A DNA stretch of 64,000 nt from DASUPK01 sp963833375 (GCA_963833375.1 CAWHXR010000004.1:248001-312000); one strand, 5' to 3'; shown: positions 50,618-60,216, numbered from the stretch's first letter. Notes: generated by a model not told the origin, from the sequence alone. Numbers and translations are program-made.

Positions 50618-51793
50618 ATGCGCGTCCTCATCCTCGGGGGCGACGGCTATCTCGGCTGGCCGACAGCCATGCGCTTCTCGGCCCGTGGGCACGAGGTCTC
50701 CGTCGTCGACAACTTCTCACGCCGTCACTGGCACGAGCGGCATGGCACCGACTCGCTGACGCCGATCTCCTCCCTCGAGACGCGCGTCTCCGCCTGGCAC
50801 GAGGTCTCCGGCAGGGAGATCCGCTCCTACGTGGGCGCGATCGAGGACGCGGCCTTCCTCGAGGAGGTCATTGTCGAGACCAAGCCGGAGGCGGTCATCC
50901 ACTACGGCGAGCAGCCCTCGGCGCCCTTCTCGATGGCGAGCCGCGAGCAGGCGGTGGAGACCCAGCACACGAACGTGATCGGCACGCTCAATCTGCTCTT
51001 CTTCCTCCGCGATCACGCCCCCGACTGCCATCTCGTGAAGCTCGGGACGATGGGTGAGTACGGCACGCCCAACATCGACATCGAGGAGGGCTTCATCGAG
51101 ATCGAGCACAAGGGGCGGAAGGACACGCTGCCCTTCCCGAAGATGCCCGGCTCGCTCTACCACCTCTCGAAGGTCCACGACTCGCACAACATCCACTTCG
51201 CCTGCCGGATCTGGGGACTGCGCTCGACGGACCTAAACCAGGGAGTCGTCTACGGCATGGAGACCGACGAGACCGCGCAGGACGAGCGGCTCTGCACTCG
51301 CTTTGACTACGACGAGTGGTTCGGGACGGTCCTCAACCGGTTCTGCGTGCAGGCCGTCGTCGGACACCCGCTCACCGTCTACGGGAAGGGTGGCCAGACC
51401 CGGGGCTTCCTCAACATCCGCGACACGCTCCAGTGCGTCGAGCTGGCGGTGGACAATCCCCCCGAGGCAGGCGAGTACCGCGTCTTCAACCAGTTCACCG
51501 AGCAGTTCTCCGTCGCGGAGCTCGCCGGGCTCGTGCAGCACTCTGCGGCCGAGGTCGGGTTGGAGCTCGACATCGACCACGTCGAGAACCCGCGCGTCGA
51601 GGCCGAGGAGCACTACTACAACCCGATCCACACGAAGCTGCTCGACCTGGGGCTGAAGCCGAGCTATCTCGGCGACGAGCTGGTCCGCTCGATGCTGAAG
51701 ACGATCGAACGGCACCGCGATCGCGTGATCGACTCCGCGATCGACCCGCGCACCCAGTGGAAGCCGGCCGGGGCCACGGCCGGCGCCCGCTAG
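50618..51793 (+). CDS. UDP-sulfoquinovose synthase-like NAD-dependent epimerase
   Basis: 391 residues of the extended short-chain dehydrogenase family. The N-terminal LILGGDGYLGWPTAMRFS and VDNFSRRHWHERHGTDSLTP closely match SqdB/SQD1 and archaeal Agl3. The active-site Tyr/Lys pair is in LYHLSKVHDSHN, and GTMGEYGTPNIDIEEG is also characteristic. Such enzymes make UDP-sulfoquinovose from UDP-glucose and sulfite. A sulfolipid synthase (SqdX-like) is not in the window, so use for sulfolipid or for a glycan cannot be decided. Confidence 0.85.
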   Translation: MRVLILGGDGYLGWPTAMRFSARGHEVSVVDNFSRRHWHERHGTDSLTPISSLETRVSAWHEVSGREIRSYVGAIEDAAFLEEVIVETKPEAVIHYGEQPSAPFSMASREQAVETQHTNVIGTLNLLFFLRDHAPDCHLVKLGTMGEYGTPNIDIEEGFIEIEHKGRKDTLPFPKMPGSLYHLSKVHDSHNIHFACRIWGLRSTDLNQGVVYGMETDETAQDERLCTRFDYDEWFGTVLNRFCVQAVVGHPLTVYGKGGQTRGFLNIRDTLQCVELAVDNPPEAGEYRVFNQFTEQFSVAELAGLVQHSAAEVGLELDIDHVENPRVEAEEHYYNPIHTKLLDLGLKPSYLGDELVRSMLKTIERHRDRVIDSAIDPRTQWKPAGATAGAR

Positions 51794-51908
51794 TACCGAT
51801 CCCGATCCCTGAGGACCCGGGTACCTACGGGCGCGCGCGACATCGACCTCTCCGTCGCAAGAGAGAATCGATTCGATCCCGCCGCAGGCGCTTGGCTACC
51901 ATCGGCCC

Positions 51909-53588
51909 ATGCGCGCGGCTGACGCATTGATGGAGGCCCTCAAGGCCGAGGGCACCAGGCACATCTTCGGCATCCCCGGTGGGGCCAACCTGCCGATCTA
52001 CGACGCCGTCCACGACGCAGACCTCGACCACATCCAGGCGCGCCATGAGCAGGGCGCCGGCCACATGGCCGAGGGCTACGCGAAGGCCTCGGGCCGGGTC
52101 GGCGTCGCCTTTGCGACCTCGGGACCGGGCGCGACCAACCTGGTGACCCCGATCGCTGACGCGATCATGGACTCGGTCCCGACCGTGTTCATCACGGGCC
52201 AGGTGCGCACCGAGCTGATCGGCACCGACGGCTTCCAGGAGGCCGACGTCAACGGCATCACGATGCCGGTCGTCAAGCACTCCTTCATGGTCCAGGACCC
52301 GCGCAACATCCCCGACTACGTCCACTCGGCCTTCCACATCGCCTCGACGGGCCGGCCCGGGCCCGTCCTGGTGGACGTGCCGCAGGACCTCTCCCGGGCC
52401 GATATCGAGTACGAGCCGAGCACCGACACCCCCAACCTGCCGGGCTACAAGCCCTCGACCGAGGGGAACATCAAGCAGATCCGGCTGGCCGCGAAGGCCC
52501 TCGCCAACGCGCGGCGGCCCGTGATCTACGCCGGGGGAGGCGTGATCAACGCGAACGCCTCCGAGGAGCTGCGCGAGCTCGGCCTCGCGGACAATTTCCC
52601 GGTCACCTGCACGCTGATGGGGCTGGGCGGCTTCCCGGCGAGTCACGAGCAATGGCTCGGCATGCTCGGCATGCACGGCACTCGGAGCGCGAACTATGCG
52701 ATGGACAACGCGGACCTGATCGTCTGCGTCGGCGCCCGCTTCGACGACCGGATCACCGGCAAGCTCTCCGAGTTCGCGCCGCGTGCCAAGTTCGTCCACA
52801 TCGACATCGATCCCGCGGAGATCTCCAAGAACGTCCCCGCGCACATCCCGATCGTCGGTGACGCCAAGGAGGTCCTCCCGAAGCTGGTCAAGGAGTACCG
52901 GGCCTCGCAGGCCGACCGCTCGCGCCTCGACGGCTGGTGGGAGCAGATCCACGCCTGGCAGAAGGAATATCCGCTCACCTACGGGGACTCGGCCGATGCC
53001 GAGATCAAGCCCCAGGCGATGATCGAGGCGATGTTCCGCGCCACCGAGGGCGACGCGATCATCACCTCCGACGTCGGCCAGCACCAGATGTGGGCGGCGC
53101 AGTACTACGGCTTCGACGAGCCGCGCCGCTGGATCAACTCCGGTGGCCTCGGCACGATGGGCTTCGGGCTGCCCTCGGCGATCGGCGCCAAGGTCGCCTG
53201 CCCCGACGACACGGTCGTCTGCCTCGCCGGCGACGGCAGCCTGATCATGACCTGCCAGGAGTTCGCCACGGCCGTCCGCCACGAAATCCCGGTCAAGGTC
53301 TTCCTGATGAACAACGGCTACTTCGGCATGGTCCGCCAGTGGCAGGAGCTCTTCTGGGAGGGCCGCTACTCCTCCGTCGAGATGGGCCCGAGCCCCGACT
53401 GGCCGAAGCTGGCCGACGCCTTCGGCGTCAAGGGCATGATGGTCGACGACAAGAGCGAGGTCGAGGGCGCGATGCGCGACGCCCTCGCCACCGAGGGGCC
53501 GGTCCTGCTCGACGTCCGCGTGACCAAGGACGAGAACTGCTACCCGATGATTCCGGCCGGCTCGGCCGCGCGGGACATGGTGGGCTGA
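51909..53588 (+). CDS. ilvB: Acetolactate synthase large subunit
   Basis: 559 residues. TPP-dependent first common step of valine/leucine/isoleucine synthesis. Visible: FGIPGGANLPIYDA and ARHEQGAGHMAEGYA (TPP-activating Glu), GPGATNLVTPIADA, GQVRTELIGTDGFQEAD (QxxxxGTDxFQE motif of true biosynthetic AHAS), and the TPP/Mg block GDGSLIMTCQE ... NNGYFGMVRQWQ. The ATG follows a 115-base leader in which I see no attenuator. The stop overlaps the ilvN start (TGATG). Confidence 0.96.
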   Translation: MRAADALMEALKAEGTRHIFGIPGGANLPIYDAVHDADLDHIQARHEQGAGHMAEGYAKASGRVGVAFATSGPGATNLVTPIADAIMDSVPTVFITGQVRTELIGTDGFQEADVNGITMPVVKHSFMVQDPRNIPDYVHSAFHIASTGRPGPVLVDVPQDLSRADIEYEPSTDTPNLPGYKPSTEGNIKQIRLAAKALANARRPVIYAGGGVINANASEELRELGLADNFPVTCTLMGLGGFPASHEQWLGMLGMHGTRSANYAMDNADLIVCVGARFDDRITGKLSEFAPRAKFVHIDIDPAEISKNVPAHIPIVGDAKEVLPKLVKEYRASQADRSRLDGWWEQIHAWQKEYPLTYGDSADAEIKPQAMIEAMFRATEGDAIITSDVGQHQMWAAQYYGFDEPRRWINSGGLGTMGFGLPSAIGAKVACPDDTVVCLAGDGSLIMTCQEFATAVRHEIPVKVFLMNNGYFGMVRQWQELFWEGRYSSVEMGPSPDWPKLADAFGVKGMMVDDKSEVEGAMRDALATEGPVLLDVRVTKDENCYPMIPAGSAARDMVG

Positions 53589-54142
53589 TGGAAGCCGGAA
53601 CCCCCGATCTGATCAAGCTGGAGGACCTGGACGCCGCCGCGGGCGCGTTGACCGGCCGCAAACACGTCCTCTCGATCCTGGTGGAGAACCGGCCGGGCGT
53701 CCTCGCCCGGATCGCCGGGCTGTTCAGCCGCCGCGGCTTCAACATCGACACGCTCGCGGTCGGGCCCACGGAGGATCCCGAGGTCTCGCGTATCACCCTG
53801 ACCGTCGACGGCGCCGTCCACCCGATCGACCAGGTGACCAAGCAGCTCCACAAGCTGGTCAACGTGATCAAGATCAGGGACATGGAGCCGGGCGAGACGA
53901 TCGCCCGCGAGATGGCCCTGTTCAAGGTCTCCGCTCCGATCGAGAGCCGCGCGGAGATCATGCAGTTCGCCGAGATCTTCCGGGCGAAGATCGTCGACGT
54001 CTCTCGCCGCTCGCTGACCATCGAGGTGACCGGCAGCGCCGACAAGGTCGAGGCCTTCGAGCGGATGATCCGCCCGCACGGCCTGATCGAGATGGTCCGC
54101 ACGGGCGAGGTCGCGATCGCCCGCTCCAAGCCCGACTCGTAG
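53588..54142 (+). CDS. ilvN: Acetolactate synthase small regulatory subunit
   Basis: 184 residues. An ACT domain begins at about residue 26 (HVLSILVENRPGVLARIAGL, RRGFNIDTLAVGPTED), followed by the second regulatory half (EMALFKVSAPIESRAEIMQF) that ends GEVAIARSKPDS. It binds valine and activates IlvB. The first 24 residues (MEAGTPDLIKLEDLDAAAGA) are an extra leader not usual in the family. It is translationally coupled to ilvB, and menF starts 10 bases after its stop. Confidence 0.95.
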   Translation: MEAGTPDLIKLEDLDAAAGALTGRKHVLSILVENRPGVLARIAGLFSRRGFNIDTLAVGPTEDPEVSRITLTVDGAVHPIDQVTKQLHKLVNVIKIRDMEPGETIAREMALFKVSAPIESRAEIMQFAEIFRAKIVDVSRRSLTIEVTGSADKVEAFERMIRPHGLIEMVRTGEVAIARSKPDS

Positions 54143-54151
54143 GCCCCACGC

Positions 54152-55549
54152 ATGAGCGTCGCCGTCGACGCCGGGCCGCTTCTCGATCAGTTCGAGAGCG
54201 CGCTCTCACGCGCGGGGGACCGCGGGCTTGTCTCCGCGACCGTGGAGCTCGCCGGGGATCTGGACCCGACGGCGATCGCGGCGGGCTCCAGGCTCGCCTC
54301 CGACCGCTGGTTCTCCTGGGCGCAGCCGGACCGCGGCTTCGGGCTGGCCGGCCTCGGCACCGCCGCGGAGGTCGTCAGCAGGGGGGAGGACCGCTTCGCC
54401 GACCTTGCCGCCGGCTGCTCCCGGGCGATGCACGACCGCGTCGCAGAGGAGCCGACGGGACTCCCCGCGGGCGCCGGCCCGGTCTGGGCGACCGGCTTGG
54501 CCTTTGCGCCGGCCGGCGGTTCCTCGTCGATCTGGTCGTCGCTTCCGCCCGCCCTTGCGGTCCTCCCCGAGGTCTCCGCGGCCCGGAGCGACGGACGGAG
54601 CTTCCTGACAGCATCCGCGGTGCTCGACTCCGGATTCGCCGCCGAGACTGTCCTGGAGCGGATCGCCGGCCGCCTCGGCTCGCTCCGCGCGGCGCCGCTG
54701 ACGCCGGCGGACCCTCATCCGAGCGCGGCCACGAGGATCTCGGGCCGCTACCCGCCCGAGCGCTACGAGCAGATCGTCTCGGCGGCCGTCGACCGGATCC
54801 GTTCCTCCGGCGTCGACAAGGTCGTGCTCGCCCGGGAGCTGACGGTCGAGGCGCCCGCGGCGCACGACCCCGCGGCCCTGTTGGGGGCCCTGCGCGATCT
54901 CTTCCCGTCCTGCTTCTGCTTCTGCTTCGGGACCCCCGAGGCGGCGTTCATCGGCGCCAGCCCCGAGCTGCTCGTGCGCCGCTCGGGCGCCGTCGCCGCG
55001 ACGGTCGCGCTCGCCGGCACCACCTCCCGGAGCGCGGACCCCGCGGTCGACGACCACCTCGGCGAGGCGATGCTCCGGAGCCCCAAGGTCCGCGACGAGC
55101 ACGGCATCGTCGTCCGCCGGATCGAGCGCACGCTGCGCCCGCATTCGGTCTGGGTGCATGCGGAGGGCGAGCCCTTCGTGGTCAAGGTCGGGAACCTCCA
55201 GCACCTGGCGACCCCGATCCGGGCCCAGCTCGCGGAGTCACACAGCGCGATCGAGCTCGCCGGCTTCCTTCACCCGACGCCCGCGATCGGCGGCGAGCCG
55301 CGGGAGCCCGCCCTGGAGCTGATCGATCAGCTCGAGGGGATCGATCGGGGCTGGTACACGGGCCCGGTCGGCTGGATGGACGCGGCGGAGGACGGCGAGT
55401 TCTGCGTCGGGCTGCGCTCGGCGCTCCTGCGCGACCGCGTGGCGCATCTGTTCGCCGGGTGCGGGATCGTCTCGGACTCCGACCCGACCGCCGAGCTCCA
55501 GGAATCGGAGCTCAAGTTCGAGGCGCTGCTCCCGCTGCTAGCGAGCTGA
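54152..55549 (+). CDS. menF: Isochorismate synthase (menaquinone)
   Basis: 465 residues of the chorismate-utilising family. The C-terminal domain has VDRIRSSGVDKVVLARELTV, FIGASPELLVRRSGAVAATVALAGT, KVGNLQHLATPIRAQL, HPTPAIGGEPREPAL and GWYTGPVGWMDAAEDGEFCVGLRSAL, matching isochorismate synthases. In context with menD, menC, menB, menA and menE a role in menaquinone rather than siderophore synthesis is clear. It starts 10 bases after ilvN, so the quinone branch is probably transcribed with the ilv genes. The 3' end overlaps menD by 38 bases. Confidence 0.93.
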   Translation: MSVAVDAGPLLDQFESALSRAGDRGLVSATVELAGDLDPTAIAAGSRLASDRWFSWAQPDRGFGLAGLGTAAEVVSRGEDRFADLAAGCSRAMHDRVAEEPTGLPAGAGPVWATGLAFAPAGGSSSIWSSLPPALAVLPEVSAARSDGRSFLTASAVLDSGFAAETVLERIAGRLGSLRAAPLTPADPHPSAATRISGRYPPERYEQIVSAAVDRIRSSGVDKVVLARELTVEAPAAHDPAALLGALRDLFPSCFCFCFGTPEAAFIGASPELLVRRSGAVAATVALAGTTSRSADPAVDDHLGEAMLRSPKVRDEHGIVVRRIERTLRPHSVWVHAEGEPFVVKVGNLQHLATPIRAQLAESHSAIELAGFLHPTPAIGGEPREPALELIDQLEGIDRGWYTGPVGWMDAAEDGEFCVGLRSALLRDRVAHLFAGCGIVSDSDPTAELQESELKFEALLPLLAS

Positions 55550-57278
55550 GCTCGCGATGAAGCTCGAGATTCCGGCGCCGGTCGGTGCGGACCACGATCA
55601 TTCGTGCCTGCCCGTCGAGGGCAGCCTCGAGCTCGGCGGGCGTCGACGGCGCCTCGACCGTCAGCCCGAACAGCCCTGCGGTCGCTGCCGGATCCAGTCC
55701 GGCCGGCGTCCCGAGCAGCTCCTCGAACTCACCCTCGGGCATCACGTCTGCCTGCGGCAGGAAGTGGAAGATGCCGCCGCCCGAGTTGTCGATCACGATC
55801 AGGCGCAGATCCGGCACGTCGCGAGCGGCGCTGAGTCCCCCGAGATCGTGGAAGAGGGCGAGGTCCCCGATCACCGCCCAGGTACGCGCGCCGGTCCCGG
55901 CGGCGAGGCCCGCCGCGGTCGAGACCAGGCCGTCGATCCCGTTGGCGCCCCGGTTCGAGGCGAACCGAACTCCCTCGGGGCCCGGACGGAGGAAGGCCTC
56001 CAGGTCGCGCACCGGCATGCTCGACGCCGCGAACACAGAGTCGCCGTCGCGCAGCGCCCGCGAGAGGGCGCTCCAGACACCGGGCTCGCTGAGCTCCTCC
56101 AGCGATCCGATTCGCTCGTCCACGGCATCGCGAACGGCCCGCTCGGCGGCGAGCCAGCCCGCGGCGAAGGGTGAGCCGGCAACGGCGCTCGCCCCGGGAC
56201 GCAGACGGGACAGCCTCTCCGTCAGGGACCGGGCGGTGGCCGTGGGATCCGCGCGCAGGATGATCTCAGCCCTGCGAGTTGGCTCGCGCCACTCGCCGAC
56301 CGGGTCCATCACGATCTGCACGAGGCCCGGAACTGCGGCGAGCCACTGGCGGAGCGGCTTGCTGGTCGGCATCTCGCCGAAGCGCAGGACGAGCTCGGGC
56401 TCGAGGTCCGGCGGGCGGTCGCGGGCGATGTGGTCGTAGGTCGAGATCACCAGCGAGCGGTCATGGGGTCCGCGCCGCAGCTGCGAGGTGGGCTCGGCCA
56501 GGATCGGATAGCCGCAGGCCGCGGCCAGGCCCGAGACCGGCTCGGCCAGCATGGGGTCGGCCTGCCGCCCGGCGACGATCAGCCCGCGCGACGCGCCCTC
56601 GATCCGCTCCGCGAGGCGGTCGAGCAGGCCCTGGTCGGCTCGCGGGGCGGCGCGTGCGACGGCGCTCAGCGGGGCATCGCCGCGGCCCTTCAAAGCGAGC
56701 GGTTCGGAGGCGGTCACCTGGCCCTCGACGGGAAGCGGAGCGAGGGGCTCGCGCCAGGGCACGTTGAGGTGGACGGGCCCCGGTCGCGGGTCCCCGACGG
56801 CGGTGGCATGGGCGCGGCAGGCGACCGCGCGGAAGTGCAGCAGGCCGTCGTCGTCGGCCTCGTGGGTACCGACCTCGCAGAACCACCGCACCGCGTCCCC
56901 ATAGAGCTTGAGCTGATCGATCGTCTGGCCGGCGCCGATATCGCGCAGCTCGGGGGGGCGATCGGCGGTGAGCACGATCATCGGCGCCCCCGCCTCGTCG
57001 GCCTCGACGATCGAGGGATGCAGGTTGGCCGCCGCGGACCCGGATGTGCAGAGCACGGCCGCCGGCTCGCCGGTTGCGAGCCCCGTGCCGAGCGCGAAGA
57101 ACCCCGCGCTTCGCTCGTCGAGAATCACCGTCACCTCGATCTCGGGCTGGCGCCAGAGGGCCACCGCGAGCGGGGTGGAGCGGGAGCCGGGGGAGATGAC
57201 GGCCCTGCGGACGCCCGAACGGGCCAGCTCCTCGGCCATCGCGGAGGCCAGGGCCGTGTTGCGGTTGGTCGGATCCAC
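55512..57278 (-). CDS. menD: SEPHCHC synthase (menaquinone)
   Basis: 588 residues from the GTG at 57278; a TTG at 57284 lies within a palindromic repeat. TPP enzyme adding succinyl semialdehyde from 2-oxoglutarate to isochorismate. Motifs: RRAVISPGSRSTPLAVAL, LDERSAGFFALG (TPP-activating Glu), CTSGSAAANLHPSIVEA, LTADRPPELRDIGAGQTIDQ and GDLALFHDLGGL. The gene lies downstream of menC on the same strand with a 58-base gap holding repeat copy 8, so the repeat may influence its translation. Confidence 0.95.
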   Translation of the reverse strand: MDPTNRNTALASAMAEELARSGVRRAVISPGSRSTPLAVALWRQPEIEVTVILDERSAGFFALGTGLATGEPAAVLCTSGSAAANLHPSIVEADEAGAPMIVLTADRPPELRDIGAGQTIDQLKLYGDAVRWFCEVGTHEADDDGLLHFRAVACRAHATAVGDPRPGPVHLNVPWREPLAPLPVEGQVTASEPLALKGRGDAPLSAVARAAPRADQGLLDRLAERIEGASRGLIVAGRQADPMLAEPVSGLAAACGYPILAEPTSQLRRGPHDRSLVISTYDHIARDRPPDLEPELVLRFGEMPTSKPLRQWLAAVPGLVQIVMDPVGEWREPTRRAEIILRADPTATARSLTERLSRLRPGASAVAGSPFAAGWLAAERAVRDAVDERIGSLEELSEPGVWSALSRALRDGDSVFAASSMPVRDLEAFLRPGPEGVRFASNRGANGIDGLVSTAAGLAAGTGARTWAVIGDLALFHDLGGLSAARDVPDLRLIVIDNSGGGIFHFLPQADVMPEGEFEELLGTPAGLDPAATAGLFGLTVEAPSTPAELEAALDGQARMIVVRTDRRRNLELHRELSSLAAGAAPRT

Positions 57279-57281
57279 GAT

Positions 57282-57325
57282 CAAACGGGTTGCGCCTCGC
57301 CTTCGGCTGCGGCGCACCCTCGCAT
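57282..57325 (+). repeat. Dispersed palindromic repeat, copy 8 (menC-menD gap)
   Basis: AAACGGG-T-TGCGCC-TCGCCTTCGGCTGC-GGCGCA-CCC-TCGCAT. The stem TGCGCC/GGCGCA differs from TGCTCC/GGAGCA at a paired position on both arms, which is compensatory change. It sits directly at the menD start. Confidence 0.85.
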
Positions 57326-57336
57326 CTAACGGTAGA

Positions 57337-58419
57337 TCAGTCGAGGCGCCGCGCCGCAAGCGCGTCTTCGTCGAGCTCCACGCCCAGGCCGGGGCGATCG
57401 TCCACACGCAGCTCGTCTCGCTCGGCCACGACGCCGCGACCGACCGTGGTGGAGAAGAGGCGCTCCGTCGCCAGACCGTGCGCGACGCCGGCGTCGCCGC
57501 CCCTGGAGCGGAGCGCCTGGACGGCGTGGGCCGCGGCGGCGATGCCGACCGCGCCCTCCAGGGCGCTGGAGAGGTAGGAGGGGATGACCTCCGCGATCTC
57601 GAGGGCGGCCCCGAGCCCGCCCACCTTGGACACCTTGACCGCCGCGATCTCGCAGGCCCCGAGCTCTCTCGCGCGCCGCGCGTCGAACGGGGAGACCAGG
57701 CTCTCGTCAGCGGCCAGGCGAACCTCGACCCGCCGCCGCAGCTCGACCATCTGCTCGAACGTGCCGACGGGCTGCTCGGCCAGCTCGATCCTGTGCTTGG
57801 CGAGCGCGCGAAGCCGCTCGGCGGCGTCGTCGACGCTCCAGGCGCCGTTGGCGTCGACCCTGATGGCGACATCGGGGCCCAGCGCTTGGCGGACGGTTGC
57901 CACCTGCGTCACATCGCCGGCCAGACCCACCTTGAGCTTGAACGTGCGGAACCCCTGCGCCAGCCAGCCCTCAGCCAGCTCCCGGGTCGCGGCTGGGTTG
58001 GCGGCGGGCAGCGTCGCGTTGCAGACCACGGGCTCCGCCCGGCTCGCGCCCAGCAACCGCCAAACCGGATCGCCGGAGGCGCGACCAACGAGGTCATGAA
58101 GCGCGATGTCCACGGCGGCGACGGCCGGCGCGGACGCGCCCCGATTGCGGCAGCGCGCGATCGCCGACCAGATCCTGCCCGGCTCGAGGCCGCCCTCCAG
58201 CAGGGCCGGCCAGCACCGATCCCGGATCTGGGCCGCGATCTCGTCGAGGCCGATGCCGCCGCGAAGGGAGAGCGCCGCAGTCTCGCCCAGCCCCTCGAGG
58301 CCCTCGCCCCTGATCCGAATCAGGATCAGCTTCCGTTCGCGAAGCTCGCCCCGGGCCGTCACATATGGATCGCGAAACGGCAGGGAGTACGGGATGACCT
58401 CGATGTCCTCCAGGCGCAC
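57337..58419 (-). CDS. menC: o-Succinylbenzoate synthase (enolase superfamily)
   Basis: 360 residues from the GTG at 58419. Enolase-superfamily active site: KxK in RTFKLKVGLAG, metal ligands in IRVDANGAWS (Asp), IELAEQPVG (Glu) and RLAADESLVS (Asp), and the base Lys in EIAAVKVSKVGG. The fold alone could also be a muconate-lactonising or dipeptide epimerase-type enzyme, but the position between menA and menD on one strand decides for MenC. It is 23 bases downstream of menA. Confidence 0.92.
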   Translation of the reverse strand: MRLEDIEVIPYSLPFRDPYVTARGELRERKLILIRIRGEGLEGLGETAALSLRGGIGLDEIAAQIRDRCWPALLEGGLEPGRIWSAIARCRNRGASAPAVAAVDIALHDLVGRASGDPVWRLLGASRAEPVVCNATLPAANPAATRELAEGWLAQGFRTFKLKVGLAGDVTQVATVRQALGPDVAIRVDANGAWSVDDAAERLRALAKHRIELAEQPVGTFEQMVELRRRVEVRLAADESLVSPFDARRARELGACEIAAVKVSKVGGLGAALEIAEVIPSYLSSALEGAVGIAAAAHAVQALRSRGGDAGVAHGLATERLFSTTVGRGVVAERDELRVDDRPGLGVELDEDALAARRLD

Positions 58420-58442
58420 GCGCCGATGGTATGTGGCGACCC

Positions 58443-59324
58443 CTAGCTGGCGATCAGCAGCCCCGCCGAGACCGCCAGGCTGAACGCCCCGAGCAGCGCG
58501 CCGGTGCCGGCGAGCGCGCCGTTCAGCGCGGGCCCGTCCGTGCGGGTCATCACAGCCCGGGACGGCCGGATCGCCAGCGGCAGCGAGACGAAGCCGAGCA
58601 GTGCCCACCAAGGGCCGCCGTTCGCCGCCAGCGTCACCAGCAGCGCCAGATAGGCCAGCCCGACCAGCCCGAGATAGAGACGGCGGGCGCCCTCACGTCC
58701 CAGCCGGACGGCGAGGGTGCGCTTGTCGGCACGGCGGTCCGTCTCGATGTCCCGCACGTTGTTGACGACCAGGATCGCGGTGGCGAGGCAACCGGCCGCC
58801 ACGGAGAGGCCGAACGACAACCAGTCGAGGCGCTCGAGCTGGACGTAGTAGGACCCGTTCACCGCGACCAGCCCGAAGAAGAGGAAGACGAAGAGCTCGC
58901 CGAGACCGGCGTACCCATAGGGACGCGGCCCGCCCGTGTAGAGGACCCCGGCGGCGATCGAGGCGACGCCCACGGCGATGATCACCCAGCCGGCGACCGC
59001 CGCCAGATAGATCCCGGCGGCCACCGCCACGCCGAAGGCGAGCCAGGTGGCGATCAGGACGCGGCGCGGGGCGACGAGCCCCGCCGCGGTCACCCGGACA
59101 GGGCCCAGCCGGTCCATGGTGTCGGCGCCCCGCTTCGCGTCCGAGTAGTCGTTGGCGAGGTTGGTCCCGATCTGGATGAAGATGCTCCCGATCAGGGCCG
59201 CGATGAAGGCACCGACCCGTCGCAGGTCCCCATGCTGCTCGATCGCCGCCGCCGTCCCGATGAGGACGGGGGCGATCGCCGCCGGCAACGTCCGCGGACG
59301 CGCCGCCATCAGCCAGATCCTCAA
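58443..59324 (-). CDS. menA: 1,4-Dihydroxy-2-naphthoate polyprenyltransferase
   Basis: 293-residue UbiA-family membrane enzyme that adds the prenyl tail to dihydroxynaphthoate. The two aspartate-rich sites are NLANDYSDAKRGAD (about 57-70) and VVNNVRDIETDRRADKRTLAV. Eight to nine hydrophobic helices are visible. A TTG at 59324 gives the family-like start MRIWLMAARPRTLPAAIAPV; the ATG at 59309 is an alternative. menB ends one base upstream, so the two genes are tightly linked. Confidence 0.94.
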   Translation of the reverse strand: MRIWLMAARPRTLPAAIAPVLIGTAAAIEQHGDLRRVGAFIAALIGSIFIQIGTNLANDYSDAKRGADTMDRLGPVRVTAAGLVAPRRVLIATWLAFGVAVAAGIYLAAVAGWVIIAVGVASIAAGVLYTGGPRPYGYAGLGELFVFLFFGLVAVNGSYYVQLERLDWLSFGLSVAAGCLATAILVVNNVRDIETDRRADKRTLAVRLGREGARRLYLGLVGLAYLALLVTLAANGGPWWALLGFVSLPLAIRPSRAVMTRTDGPALNGALAGTGALLGAFSLAVSAGLLIAS

Positions 59325-59325
59325 G

Positions 59326-60216
59326 TCAAGGCCTTTTCGGGTACTTGGAGAAGTCGGGGCTGCGTCCCTCCTGGTACGCGTTTCGCCCCTCCTGGCCCTC
59401 CTCGCTCATGTAGAAGAGGAGCGTCGCGTCGTGGGAGAGCTGCTGGATTCCGGCGAGCCCGTCCTCGGTCGCGTTGAAGCTCGACTTGAGCAGCCGTAGC
59501 GACAGGGGTGAGAGCGCGGCCATCTCGCGGCACCAGGCGACGGTCTCTCGCTCCAGGTCCTCCAAGGGCACAACGGTGTTCACCAGCCCCATGTCCGCCG
59601 CCTCATGCGCCCCGTAGAGCCGCAGCAGGAACCAGACCTCCTTGGCCTTCTTGATTCCGACGTTGCGGGCCAGGAGCGAGGAGCCGAAGCCGCCGTCGAA
59701 GCTGCCGACTCGGGGACCGGTCTGCCCGAAGACGGCGTTGTCCGCCGCGACGGTCAGGTCGCAGACCAGATGCAGTATGTGGCCGCCCCCGACCGCGTAG
59801 CCGGCGACCATCGCCACGACCGGCTTCGGCAGCCTGCGGATCTGGACGTGAAGGTCCCCGACGTCGAGGCGGCCGACACCCTGCTTTGCCACCTCGTCGT
59901 CGCCGATGTAGCCGTCGTCCCCACGGATCCGCTGGTCGCCGCCCGAGCAGAACGCCTCGGTGCCGGCCCCGGTGAAGATGATGGTCGCGACGTCGGTGTC
60001 GTCGCGCGCCCGCATGAACGCGTCGCGGAGCTCGGCGAGGGTCGGCGGCCGGAAGGCGTTGCGGACCTCCGGCCGGTTGATCGTGATCTTCGCGATCGAG
60101 TCGGCGCGCTCGTAGATGACGTCCTCGTAGTCGCCCTCGGCCTGCCACTCGATCGGCGCGTAGAGCTCCTCCTCGGGCGGGGCGTTCTTGTGTCGTCTCG
60201 GCACGGCGGCAACCAT
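59326..60216 (-). CDS. menB: 1,4-Dihydroxy-2-naphthoyl-CoA synthase
   Basis: 296 residues, crotonase fold; closes the second ring of the naphthoquinone. MenB-specific marks: AFCSGGDQRIRGDDGYIGDD, AGYAVGGGHILHLVCDLTVA and TGPRVGSFDGGFGSSLLARN, with the active-site Tyr/Ser region and the C-terminal YMSEEGQEGRNAYQEGRSPD. ATG at 60216; the open frame extends into the repeat upstream, but MVAAVPRRHKNAPP is a natural start. It is divergent from menE, with repeat copy 9 filling most of the 62-base gap. Confidence 0.95.
   Translation of the reverse strand: MVAAVPRRHKNAPPEEELYAPIEWQAEGDYEDVIYERADSIAKITINRPEVRNAFRPPTLAELRDAFMRARDDTDVATIIFTGAGTEAFCSGGDQRIRGDDGYIGDDEVAKQGVGRLDVGDLHVQIRRLPKPVVAMVAGYAVGGGHILHLVCDLTVAADNAVFGQTGPRVGSFDGGFGSSLLARNVGIKKAKEVWFLLRLYGAHEAADMGLVNTVVPLEDLERETVAWCREMAALSPLSLRLLKSSFNATEDGLAGIQQLSHDATLLFYMSEEGQEGRNAYQEGRSPDFSKYPKRP

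Noticed and set aside
51815..51850. ACCCGGGTACCTACGGGCGCGCGCG as a repeat copy or ilvB attenuator
   Set aside because: It has no conserved flank, and no leader peptide with Val/Leu/Ile codons or alternative stems could be drawn.
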